This document shows, one piece after another, positions 1 through 7,329 of a stretch of 12,331 bases of DNA; position 1 is the first letter of the stretch, and each line of letters begins with the position of its first letter. Position numbers and translations under genes: made by a program. The notes beneath the pieces were generated by a model that saw only the letters and a list, made by a program, of their open reading frames with translations, was not told where the DNA came from and ran no database searches. Source of the stretch: Deltaproteobacteria bacterium (GTDB taxonomy: Bacteria; Myxococcota; B64-G9); NCBI GenBank assembly GCA_030591745.1, contig JAUVAM010000032.1, positions 1 through 12,331 of the forward strand. The letters run 5' to 3'.

Positions 1-1036
1 ACAAGGTCACGCCCTCTTCGGCGTAATGCTTGATCGAGTCCAAGATGCTGCCATGCTCGGTGCGACCCACGTTGGCGTCACCGTCGGAACAAACGATGAC
101 GCGGTTGACCGAGTTGCCCTTGAAGTTTGTGTAAGCAAGCTTGTAGGCGAGCTGCAAGCCCGAGCCCATGGCCGTGGAGCCACCCGTTTTCAGATTTTCC
201 AAGGCGGCGTGGATCTTGGCGCGCTGCTCCATGGGCGTGGGCGGCAGCACTTCGCGTACCGCGCCGGCATAGGTACACAAAGCCACCGTGTCACCATCCT
301 GGAGCTGGTCGAGCAAAAATCGAAGACTCTGTTTCACCAAACCCATCTTGTCGCGAGAGGTCATGGAGCCCGAGATGTCGACCAAGAAAGTCAAATGCAC
401 GGGTTTGCGCGTTTTGGCCGTCACCTCGCGACCCTTGATGCCCACTCGAAGCAGGGTCAGGTTCTTCTCAAAGGGAGAGGGCGTGGCCTCCAGGGAAACA
501 TTAAAAGCCGCCTGGGTCGGAGGCGTATAATTATAGGTAAAATAGTTGATGAATTCTTCGGTACGCACCGAAGACGTGGGCGGCAGACGACCTTCGCGCA
601 GCTTGCGGCGGGCGATGGTATATGAGGCCGTATCCACATCGATGCTGAAGGTCGACAGGGCATCCTTCGATGCGTCTTCCCACTGCCGAACACCATGATC
701 CACATACTGTTCCTTGCCGTCGCCATCCCTGTCCTTGGCGATCATCCCGCTGCCACCCGGGGGGGAGGGCGGGGGAAGGGAAGAACCGATGCTTCGCAGA
801 GCACGAGACTTCTTGGGCATGGCTCCCTTTTTCCTCACGGACAGCATTTCCATTTTTGACTCGCTCAAGGCTTCTTCCTGGGGACGAGCTGCCGAATCAG
901 GCGCAACCACCCCACTGGTTTCACCCCCCTCGATACCCGCTAGGGCATCCGCGCTCTTTTCTTTTTCGCAAGCGCCGAACGAAACCACAAACAAAACGAT
1001 TGAAATCAAAGACAAAGAAGTTCGCATGGCTCTCAT
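1..1036 (-). CDS. YfbK-like von Willebrand factor A lipoprotein (partial, C-terminus off the left edge)
   Basis: About 345 residues are visible. The N-terminus has basic residues, a hydrophobic stretch and a lipobox-like SFGAC with Cys at residue 23, so it is probably an exported lipoprotein. A low-complexity linker rich in Ser, Pro and Glu follows, containing an acidic DRDGDGKE patch. Around residues 125-175 is the vWF-A N-terminal motif seen in YfbK-type proteins (TFSIDVDTASY, then an EEFINYF block). The VWA domain starts near residue 210. Its metal site (MIDAS) looks complete: DISGS near residue 219, a Thr in GGSTAMGSG, and the Asp of CSDGDANVG. VWA domains bind partners through a divalent metal; the ligand here is unknown. 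Two in-frame ATGs compete, 1036 and 1027. A GGGAGG at 1041-1046 lies 4 bases before the first and 13 before the second. It follows the acyltransferase gene by 93 bases, so it may be a separate unit. Family certain, role unknown. Confidence 0.9.
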   Translation of the reverse strand, partial: MRAMRTSLSLISIVLFVVSFGACEKEKSADALAGIEGGETSGVVAPDSAARPQEEALSESKMEMLSVRKKGAMPKKSRALRSIGSSLPPPSPPGGSGMIAKDRDGDGKEQYVDHGVRQWEDASKDALSTFSIDVDTASYTIARRKLREGRLPPTSSVRTEEFINYFTYNYTPPTQAAFNVSLEATPSPFEKNLTLLRVGIKGREVTAKTRKPVHLTFLVDISGSMTSRDKMGLVKQSLRFLLDQLQDGDTVALCTYAGAVREVLPPTPMEQRAKIHAALENLKTGGSTAMGSGLQLAYKLAYTNFKGNSVNRVIVCSDGDANVGRTEHGSILDSIKHYAEEGVTL

Positions 1037-1040
1037 GTCG

Positions 1041-1046
1041 CCTCCC
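1041..1046 (-). promoter_or_regulatory. Ribosome binding site of the VWA lipoprotein gene
   Basis: GGGAGG on the minus strand, 4 bases upstream of ATG 1036 and 13 upstream of ATG 1027. It is a strong match to the anti-Shine-Dalgarno, but neither spacing is ideal, so it leaves the start choice open by three codons. Confidence 0.6.
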
Positions 1047-1053
1047 AGAATTG

Positions 1054-1069
1054 AGTACCCATAGGTACT
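1054..1069. repeat. Perfect 6-bp inverted repeat upstream of the VWA gene
   Basis: AGTACC - CATA - GGTACT, a dyad of 6-base arms with a 4-base centre. It lies 18 bases upstream of ATG 1036, just before the ribosome binding site. There is no following T-run, so it is not an intrinsic terminator. The position suits an operator or an mRNA hairpin that affects ribosome access. Function is inference. Confidence 0.5.
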
Positions 1070-1090
1070 TTCTACGAATGAAGTGCCCGA

Positions 1091-1106
1091 AGGATCTCAT
1101 GATCCT
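1091..1106. repeat. Perfect 6-bp inverted repeat after the acyltransferase gene
   Basis: AGGATC - TCAT - GATCCT, with 6-base arms, 24 bases past the acyltransferase stop codon in the sense of transcription. As RNA it would form a short hairpin, but no U-tract follows on the minus strand, so a classical intrinsic terminator is not supported. It could be a protein-binding dyad or protect the mRNA 3' end. Confidence 0.45.
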
Positions 1107-1129
1107 GCTGATATATGCAAACCAGGTCC

Positions 1130-2005
1130 TTAAGGTTCCCGCGAAACAAATTTCTCGAAGTGATACCACTGGCTGGGGTACCGCCGTAGCACGTCTTCCA
1201 GATTTCGAGCGTAGGCCTGGGCTGAGCGTTCAATGGCGGGCCAGCGGTCCGCCCTGGAGGCGGCTTCAACCCGAAAGGGCTCCATGGCCTCCAGTCGATA
1301 TTTCCGTCGGCCGCATCGCAGCACAAAAAAAACGCAAATTTCAGCGCCCGAGGCCAGGGCGAAAAGATGAGGCCCTGCCGGCACAAGGGCCTTGTGACCC
1401 GAAAAATCCACTTCCACCGAGCGCTGTCCATCCGCCCAAAGCCGATCTCCGGCGAAGGAGATCAGTCCCCCCTTGCGCAAAAAGCTCAGACCCTCCAGGG
1501 AATCCAGCGAGCCCCCGCCCTGCTCGCTCGCGACAATCAAAGAGACGCCCCCCTCTCGCAGATCGTCCTTCTGCATCTTTTCGACCTGCTCACGCTGTCG
1601 CTGTCCCATAAACAGCATCAAGGGGATTTTTCGGCGCTTGAATATCCGGGCCGCCGCTTCCCAGGCCCCCACGTGGCTCATCAGCAAGATACCGCCCGAG
1701 CCCGAATGGGCCAAGCGCTCCACATGCTCAAAGCCGATGCGCTCGGTCTCAAAAGCGCCACCTCGCCCAAGCCGCAGGCGTTCCGCAAAAAGAGAGGAAA
1801 AATTGTGAAACTGTCTCCAGGTCAAGGCCAGCCTGGACCACCAGCCTCGCTCGGGAAACGCGGCCGCATAAAGGGCCAGACTCGTCCGAACCCGCCCCGG
1901 ATAAAAAAGAAAATACCCCGTGGACACAAACCAGGCGAAGAGGGCCACCGTCCAGACACCCAGCCCCCGGGACAGAGACAATAGACGATACAACCAGGCT
2001 ATCAC
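1130..2005 (-). CDS. LpxL/HtrB-like lysophospholipid-type acyltransferase
   Basis: A 291-residue protein of the LpxL/HtrB acyltransferase family, which moves an acyl chain from acyl-ACP to a lipid acceptor at the inner membrane. Visible features are one N-terminal membrane segment (about residues 12-36), the catalytic H-x4-E motif SHVGAWE (His111, Glu116), and a downstream GDR block inside SFAGDRLWADG that fits the second conserved motif. The GTG start at 2005 was chosen because GTG and the methyltransferase stop TGA overlap as GTGA. A near-ideal AGGGGAGG also sits 7 bases upstream. An ATG at 2047 is in frame but would overlap the upstream gene by 46 bases. Acyltransferases of this class are regular members of aryl polyene/xanthomonadin-type loci, where they are thought to attach the polyene or a fatty acid to the lipid carrier. 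The acyl donor and acceptor here are not known. It ends with TAA and is the last gene of the coupled series. Confidence 0.88.
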   Translation of the reverse strand: MIAWLYRLLSLSRGLGVWTVALFAWFVSTGYFLFYPGRVRTSLALYAAAFPERGWWSRLALTWRQFHNFSSLFAERLRLGRGGAFETERIGFEHVERLAHSGSGGILLMSHVGAWEAAARIFKRRKIPLMLFMGQRQREQVEKMQKDDLREGGVSLIVASEQGGGSLDSLEGLSFLRKGGLISFAGDRLWADGQRSVEVDFSGHKALVPAGPHLFALASGAEICVFFVLRCGRRKYRLEAMEPFRVEAASRADRWPAIERSAQAYARNLEDVLRRYPSQWYHFEKFVSREP

Positions 2006-5000
2006 TCGGCCGCCTCCCCTCGCGATGCGACAAACCACCACTCGCATCGACCCGGTGCCGAGGCCTCGACGAGCTCCACTTTCAGGCCCGCGGCCAGCAT
2101 GGCGGCACGTAGCTTCTCTTGGCTGCGCCAATGAGGTCGCGCACCTCGCAACCTCAGTCGTGCGGTCTCGATGCCTCGTTCCAGAAAACGACCTGCCTCC
2201 GGCAAAGTCGCGCGCAAGATCATCCGGCCCTCGGGTTTCAGGCGCTCGACCACCCCGGCCAGGGTTTCGGCCAGAGCTTCGTCATCCAGATAATGAACCA
2301 TGTCCAGCATCAAAACCCGATCGAAGGCGCCCTCGGTTGCCGATAAATCCGGAGCCGACGCAACGTGCATTTGGCCTCGCTCCCCAAGTACGCGGGCCGC
2401 GACCCGCGCCCGGTCGGCCACGGGCTCGATCCCCACCACGCTCAGATCCCGTCGCGTCAGAGCCAACCAAGCGGCCGGCACCCCCAGTCCGCAACCGATG
2501 TCCAAGAGCCTCTGCCCATCGCCCACCCATTCGGCCAATTTGGGAAACATGGGATCGCCGGAAAGCTTAAAGCGGGCGAAGAAACGAAAGCCTGGCTCCA
2601 ATCGCCGATAGCGCCGACGCAAAGCCCGAGCGTGGTCGGCTGAAGACAGCTCAAAGGGCTGCTTTGGAAAAGGTACGGGGGAAAAAAGACGACTGAGCAA
2701 AGGCGGCAAAATCAAAAAGCTGCCCAGCAGGGCAAAGCCGACACCCAGCGCCATGCTCACACCCGCCGAGCGCGGCACGGCATGCTCCGCGCTCAAAAGG
2801 CTGAGCATGCCGATCAAGGTGGAGCCCCCGGCCAACAAGACCGTCACGCGCACCGGCCCCATGGCTGGATGCGAGGACTCAAAATATCGTTGCTGCCCGC
2901 GCACCAAATACAAGGCGTAGTCCACGCCCATGCCCAAAACCACCACGGTAAGCATGAGGGACGGCAAGTCCAAAGGATGGCCCAAAAGACGCAAACCCAG
3001 CAAGCTGGCCAATCCGGCAAAAAGCAGGGGTAATACGGTGGTGAGCACCAACAGGAAATCCATAAACAAGAAAACCAGCAGGATCACCACGGCCAAAGCC
3101 ACCCATAAAACCATGGTCTCGAAAGTCCGCCCCAACAAGTCCCCCAGTCGAGCGGAAAACATGGCGGGCTCAAAAACCGCAAGCTGGGCCCGCTCAAGCT
3201 CGGGCACCAAAATCGACCCGTCGTAGGAGGCCGCCGGTCGCAGGTTGCCGAACCATCGCCACCTGCCTTCGGCCTGGACCACACCCAGCACCCTTAACAC
3301 GCCCGCCGGCAAAGAAAACGAGGCGACCGGACCGGGATCCAGGCGAGCGATGAAAGGCGCAAAGGCATCAGGAGCAAAACCCAATTCGAGACCGATGACT
3401 TCCAGCTTGTCGATGAGCGCACGGCGACGCTCCAAGGAAAAGAACGCCCGCCAGGCCGCCAATCGTTTTTCAGCCAGCTCACCGGACGGCGCCAAATCCC
3501 AGGGCCCCACAAATGCTTCGATCTGTCCCCGTTTGGCCGCCTGCTCCAGCACAATCGCCAACTTGGACCCCGCCTGAAAAAGGGCTGCCTGGGACTTGGC
3601 CTCCAGCATCAGCGCGGGTCCCCGGCCCATCTGGCCCCAGGTTCGCTCCAGGGCTTGCTCGGCTTCGCGGGTCGCCGGACTGACCGAGTTCATGCCCCGC
3701 AAATCCACCTTCATGCCTGGCAGTCCCACGATCGCAAAACCGATGCCGACCAACAAGAAAAGCAACAAACCCATCCATGGACGCCGCAGCCCCCCCAGGG
3801 CACCAAGCCAATTTTCCACGGGCAACAAGCTCTTTTTCCGTCCAAGCGGGGGCCGGGGCAAAAGCCGGGGCATCACCAGGTGAACAAAGGCAAAGGCAAA
3901 ACCCACGCCCAGGGCCGCGATGATTCCCACCTGGGCCAAAATGGAAAACCCCGACAAGGTTAGCGCTGCAAAAGCGCCCACCGTGGTCAGGGTGGCGAAC
4001 AGCCCCACGCTCCATACCCGACGAGCCGCCTCTCGACCGCTCGTAACCTGTCCCCCATCGAGAAAACGCAAAAATGCGATGCCGTGATCCACGGTGATGG
4101 CCACCAGGGCTCCGCCAAAACCCAAAGCCAAAGCCGAGATGCGCCCTTCAAACAGGGAATAGACCAGCAAGGCCGCGGAGACACCGGCACAGGCCGGCAG
4201 AAGCGCAAGCAAGCCCAGCCAAGGCCGAGGAAAACACAAGAGGAGAAGAAGAAGAATACCGAGGGTTGCGATCCAGACGGCTCGTTCCGTATCGCCCTTG
4301 GCCATGCGCTCGTTGTCCAAGGCCACGCGCCAACTGCCCATGGCCTGCAGGCGAATCGCCCCTTCCGAACCGGCTGCGGCCCGAAGCTCGTCGCTCAAGC
4401 GGAGAAACAAAGCTTCAATCCGACGGGAGGCAGCCGTATCCAAGCCTCGGCCCTTGGGCTCGGCGATAAGCAGGACATGCCTTCCATCCGCACTCAGAAG
4501 ATGCCCGCCGCGCATCCGAGCCCCTGGCGCCGGACTCAAAGAGGCCAGGCGCCCCAGGGCCAACTCGTGCAAACCCAGGGGATCGGTCGCCAAGAGTTCG
4601 GCCTGGCCCACGCCGTCCAGCGAGGCCATTTCATTTAATGATCGCAACAGTCGCCCACGAATGGACGCCGCATCCAGCCTGGGCGCCACGTCCCGTTCAA
4701 GCATTTCCTCGTCGAACATGAAGGGCAAGCGCGCGGGCAAATCCGCGATGAACCCGGCAAAATCCTGCGCCGCTTCATTCAGTCCCACCCTTGCAAAAAG
4801 CCCACTTTCGCGCATGCGCTTGTTGCAGATTTCCGCGGCCTCCATGAGTCGATCGAGGTCGCCCTCGCTTCCCTCCAGATCCACCACCACTTGCTCCAAA
4901 GCGGGATGGGCGTCGAGCACCCGCCGGGCCGATTCCAAAGCAGGATCGCCCGCGGGCAAGGCCGCCAAGACATCGCTGTCCACCTGCACCCGGGAAAAAC

Positions 5001-5082
5001 CCAGCCAGAATGCGGCCGGCACCCCGATGATCACAAGGAGCGCCGTCAACCAGCGACCGAGTTCAAGACCTGGGCGTCTCAT
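2002..5082 (-). CDS. MMPL/RND exporter fused to a SAM-dependent methyltransferase
   Basis: A 1026-residue two-part protein. Residues 1 to about 800 form an RND/MMPL transporter: a membrane segment near 10-30, a large periplasmic loop, a first helix bundle starting near 270, a second loop about 465-640 and a second bundle up to about 795. Each bundle carries the family's Asp signature: ITVDHGIAFL near 332 and GMGVDYALYLV near 719. From about residue 835 a class I methyltransferase follows, with motif I LLDIGCGLG (near 859), the acidic VVGIEP, the DMVHYLDDE region and the post-II block LKPEGRMIL. MMPL exporters in aryl polyene-type loci are held to move the lipid product across the envelope, and a methyltransferase is usually a separate gene there. 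The ATG at 5082 was chosen because the membrane segment begins just after it, an AAAGG lies 9 bases upstream, and it overlaps the glycosyltransferase by only 20 bases. The reading frame is open through the junction. Confidence 0.9.
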   Translation of the reverse strand: MRRPGLELGRWLTALLVIIGVPAAFWLGFSRVQVDSDVLAALPAGDPALESARRVLDAHPALEQVVVDLEGSEGDLDRLMEAAEICNKRMRESGLFARVGLNEAAQDFAGFIADLPARLPFMFDEEMLERDVAPRLDAASIRGRLLRSLNEMASLDGVGQAELLATDPLGLHELALGRLASLSPAPGARMRGGHLLSADGRHVLLIAEPKGRGLDTAASRRIEALFLRLSDELRAAAGSEGAIRLQAMGSWRVALDNERMAKGDTERAVWIATLGILLLLLLCFPRPWLGLLALLPACAGVSAALLVYSLFEGRISALALGFGGALVAITVDHGIAFLRFLDGGQVTSGREAARRVWSVGLFATLTTVGAFAALTLSGFSILAQVGIIAALGVGFAFAFVHLVMPRLLPRPPLGRKKSLLPVENWLGALGGLRRPWMGLLLFLLVGIGFAIVGLPGMKVDLRGMNSVSPATREAEQALERTWGQMGRGPALMLEAKSQAALFQAGSKLAIVLEQAAKRGQIEAFVGPWDLAPSGELAEKRLAAWRAFFSLERRRALIDKLEVIGLELGFAPDAFAPFIARLDPGPVASFSLPAGVLRVLGVVQAEGRWRWFGNLRPAASYDGSILVPELERAQLAVFEPAMFSARLGDLLGRTFETMVLWVALAVVILLVFLFMDFLLVLTTVLPLLFAGLASLLGLRLLGHPLDLPSLMLTVVVLGMGVDYALYLVRGQQRYFESSHPAMGPVRVTVLLAGGSTLIGMLSLLSAEHAVPRSAGVSMALGVGFALLGSFLILPPLLSRLFSPVPFPKQPFELSSADHARALRRRYRRLEPGFRFFARFKLSGDPMFPKLAEWVGDGQRLLDIGCGLGVPAAWLALTRRDLSVVGIEPVADRARVAARVLGERGQMHVASAPDLSATEGAFDRVLMLDMVHYLDDEALAETLAGVVERLKPEGRMILRATLPEAGRFLERGIETARLRLRGARPHWRSQEKLRAAMLAAGLKVELVEASAPGRCEWWFVASRGEAAE
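2013..2020 (-). promoter_or_regulatory. Strong ribosome binding site for the acyltransferase
   Basis: AGGGGAGG on the minus strand, 7 bases before the GTG start at 2005 and inside the end of the methyltransferase coding region. It decides for the non-ATG start and marks translational coupling. Confidence 0.7.
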
Positions 5083-5833
5083 CGTCTCGAGCCTTTGGGG
5101 CTTGCGGCGGCAAGGACAGGCGTCGCGCCCTGATCCGGCGAGGCCACAAAATGCGCTGGGTGATAAGCCTGGTAAACGTAGTCGAGTTGCGCCAAAAATC
5201 CATCCAGGGTCGAAAGTGGGAAATCCGCTCACCGCGAGGCTGATAGACCACGCCCACCTCTTCTTCGCGCACGGGCAGGCCTTTCCATCGGGCCTTGACC
5301 AGCACCTCCACCTCCCACTGGAATCTCCGCGCACGCACGTCCAAACTCAGCACCTCGGGCAAGGGATAAACGCGAAAACCGCTCTGGCTATCGCGCACCC
5401 TGGGCCCACCCGACGAGCGCACCCAAAAATTGGAAAACCCTCGCCCAAAGCGGCTCGTCCATGGGATGTGCTCGCCATCCATGCCGCGACGACAGCCGAC
5501 GACGATGGCACGAGGTCCATTCGCTGCCGCCTTCATGAGCGACGCGGCATCAGCGGGATCGTGCTGCCCGTCGGCGTCCAAAGTCACCGCCCAGTCCGCC
5601 TCCGTGGCCGCGGCCACAAAACCTGTCTCTAAGGCCGCCCCCTTGCCTTGATTTTTTTCATGTCTCAGAAGGGTGATATTCTGGATCCCCCGCAAGAGCT
5701 CTCTGCAATCCTCATCAGAGCCATCATCCACAACAAAAACCCGCTTGTCCTGCTCAAGCACTCGGGCGAGCAACTCCCGCAGACCTCGCGGGTGATTGTA
5801 CACCGGAATCACAAATGCGAAGTCCCGGCCCAA
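5063..5833 (-). CDS. Family 2 glycosyltransferase (DPM1-like)
   Basis: A 256-residue GT-A fold glycosyltransferase of family 2, close in style to dolichol- or polyprenyl-phosphate mannose synthases. Seen are VIPVYN near the start, VVDDGSDE (about 34-41), NQGKGAALETGF (61-72), the metal/nucleotide-sugar DxD within TLDADGQHDP (Asp86, Asp88) and the acceptor-side DSQSGFRVYP (148-157). There is no C-terminal membrane helix; the tail is basic (RRIRARRLS). GT2 enzymes are usual in aryl polyene-type loci, sometimes fused to an acyltransferase; here that partner is a separate gene. The start is TTG at 5833, since the in-frame codon two triplets upstream is the ACP stop TGA. A GTG at 5812 is an alternative but would cut the first strand. 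The 3' end overlaps the exporter gene by 20 bases. Sugar and acceptor are unknown. Confidence 0.9.
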   Translation of the reverse strand: MGRDFAFVIPVYNHPRGLRELLARVLEQDKRVFVVDDGSDEDCRELLRGIQNITLLRHEKNQGKGAALETGFVAAATEADWAVTLDADGQHDPADAASLMKAAANGPRAIVVGCRRGMDGEHIPWTSRFGRGFSNFWVRSSGGPRVRDSQSGFRVYPLPEVLSLDVRARRFQWEVEVLVKARWKGLPVREEEVGVVYQPRGERISHFRPWMDFWRNSTTFTRLITQRILWPRRIRARRLSLPPQAPKARDDETPRS

Positions 5834-5836
5834 AGC

Positions 5837-6100
5837 TCAAGCCCCGTCCCTTAGCTTGGCACGGACCACGTCCACCAAATCCCGAAGCCGCTCGATGTCC
5901 ATCAGGTCTTCCGTGTCCAAGGCGATGGCAAAATGTTGCTCAAGGGCGGCCAGGGCATCCAGGACATCCACTGAATCCAGCCCCTGGTCGGCCAAAGAGG
6001 CGTCCGGCGACAAGTCTCGAAAGGCTTCAGTAAAACGTGCCCGCAGCACTTCCGTTACCTGCTGCTCCACCGAAGTTCCGTCCGCCTCTTGACCCATCAT
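5837..6100 (-). CDS. Acyl carrier protein
   Basis: An 87-residue acyl carrier protein. The phosphopantetheine site is GLDSVDVLDAL with Ser43, preceded by the usual acidic helix (DLSPDASLADQ) and followed by an acidic recognition helix. Length and layout are typical of a discrete type II ACP. It is expected to carry the growing acyl or polyene chain as a thioester for the ketosynthase encoded immediately upstream. The ATG at 6100 overlaps the ketosynthase TGA as ATGA; a second ATG follows directly at 6097. The frame is open further upstream to 6214, but those residues lie inside the ketosynthase gene and do not look like an ACP. The stop codon at 5837 is in the same frame as the glycosyltransferase that follows, so the two are separated only by TGA and one sense codon. 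Confidence 0.92.
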   Translation of the reverse strand: MMGQEADGTSVEQQVTEVLRARFTEAFRDLSPDASLADQGLDSVDVLDALAALEQHFAIALDTEDLMDIERLRDLVDVVRAKLRDGA

Positions 6101-7329
6101 GCCCGCCCAAAAATCAAAGAAGTATTCACACCACCAAATGCAAAATTGTTGTTCATCACCACGTCCATATCCAAAGTCCTGGCCTCGACCTGGATGTGAT
6201 CGAGACCCTCGCATCGGGGGTCCACTTGCTCGAGGTTCAGGGTCGGCACCGCCTGCCCGCGCTGCATCATGCCGATGGTGATGATGGACTCGAGGGCCCC
6301 GCTGGCACCCAGGGTATGCCCCATACCCCCCTTGATGCCGCTGATTGGCACTCGGTCCCCGAAGAGCCCTCTCGTGGCCTTCGCTTCGGCCACATCACCC
6401 GAGTCGGTGGCCGTGGCGTGGGCGTTGATGTAATCCACGTCGCTTGGCTGCAAGCTTGCATCCTTGAGGGCGCGGCGGATGGCCCCCTCGATACCTTCAG
6501 CGCAGGAATTGGTCAGATGGGTTCCGTTGCAGTTGGTGCCGTAGCCCAAAACCTCGGCGTGAATTCGAGCCCCGCGGGCTCGCGCATGTTCAAGCTCTTC
6601 GAGCACCAGGCTGCCGGCGCCCTCACCCACCACCAACCCGTCTCGACTCGCGTCAAAGGGTCGCGGCGTCTGCTCCGGCTCATCGTTGTAGCGGGTCGAG
6701 GTGGCGCGCATGATGTCGAAGATCCCTGCGTCCATGAAGTGCATCTCTTCGGCACCACCGCAAAGCATGATCTCGGAACGCCCACCAAGGATGGCCTCAT
6801 AGCCGAAGCCGACGCCCTGGGAGCCCGAGGTGCAAGCCGTGCATGAAGCGATGAGCGGGCCCTGGGCGCCGAACATCAAGGCCACGTTGGCCGCGCAAGT
6901 GTGACTCATGAATTTCAAATACGTCGAGGACTGCATGCCCAGCAAGCTTTGCTGGTCGAAGACCTGGCGCAAAAAACCCTCCAGAGCGCTGGATGAGCCC
7001 GCCGTCGAGCCATAAGACACCCCGCAGGCATCACTGGCCACCCTGGATGAATCCAGGCCGCTGTCCGCCACGGCGTCCCGCGTGGCCAAAGCCGCCAACA
7101 GAGCCACCCGCCCCATGGAGCGCCGGAACTTGCGAGGCAGTTCTTCGGCCTCCACCGTGTCAAGACAAAGGCCCGCCACACCGGTGCGTAAATTTTCGAT
7201 CTGATCCCAGTCCGGCATGCGAACGATGGCGCTTTTTTCCGCCAACAGGGCTGCCATCATGGCCTCCGGACTCGAGCCCAAGGGAGAGCGCAGGCCCATG
7301 CCCGTGACCACCACCCGTCGACCGCTCAT
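6097..7329 (-). CDS. Beta-ketoacyl-ACP synthase, FabF (KAS II) type
   Basis: A 410-residue complete thiolase-fold ketosynthase, the usual length for FabF. The catalytic triad is intact: Cys166 in SCTACTSGSQ, His304 in INAHATATDSGD and His338 in GGMGHTLGASG, with the conserved Lys333. It should carry out decarboxylative condensation of malonyl-ACP with an ACP-bound chain. The HATAT variant in place of HGTST is seen in many KAS II-like enzymes of secondary lipid pathways. Aryl polyene systems use such a ketosynthase together with a chain-length partner; no partner is visible here. The ATG at 7329 overlaps the previous stop as ATGA; purine-rich GAGGAG and GGAAG lie 2 and 10 bases upstream. The gene ends in ATGA overlap with the ACP gene. 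Substrate assignment rests on context only. Confidence 0.93.
   Translation of the reverse strand: MSGRRVVVTGMGLRSPLGSSPEAMMAALLAEKSAIVRMPDWDQIENLRTGVAGLCLDTVEAEELPRKFRRSMGRVALLAALATRDAVADSGLDSSRVASDACGVSYGSTAGSSSALEGFLRQVFDQQSLLGMQSSTYLKFMSHTCAANVALMFGAQGPLIASCTACTSGSQGVGFGYEAILGGRSEIMLCGGAEEMHFMDAGIFDIMRATSTRYNDEPEQTPRPFDASRDGLVVGEGAGSLVLEELEHARARGARIHAEVLGYGTNCNGTHLTNSCAEGIEGAIRRALKDASLQPSDVDYINAHATATDSGDVAEAKATRGLFGDRVPISGIKGGMGHTLGASGALESIITIGMMQRGQAVPTLNLEQVDPRCEGLDHIQVEARTLDMDVVMNNNFAFGGVNTSLIFGRA

Noticed and set aside
1091..1106. Intrinsic terminator after the acyltransferase
   Set aside because: The dyad is perfect, but no T-run follows on the minus strand, so it is listed as an inverted repeat only.
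670..1611. Open frame of 313 codons on the plus strand
   Set aside because: It crosses the end of the acyltransferase gene, the intergenic gap and the start of the VWA gene, all of which have strong minus-strand support; composition is Pro/Arg-rich noise.
5083..5334. 84-codon N-terminal extension of the exporter frame
   Set aside because: It overlaps the glycosyltransferase coding region, is Trp/Arg/Cys-rich with no transporter features, and the membrane segment begins right after ATG 5082.
4298..5632. Open frame of 444 codons on the plus strand
   Set aside because: It lies antisense to the exporter and glycosyltransferase, is rich in Arg/Ser/Pro from GC-rich reverse codons, and shows no domain motif, whereas the minus-strand frames carry clear family signatures.
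6101..6214. 38-codon upstream extension of the ACP frame
   Set aside because: It lies inside the ketosynthase gene and adds residues unlike any ACP; ATGA overlap supports 6100.
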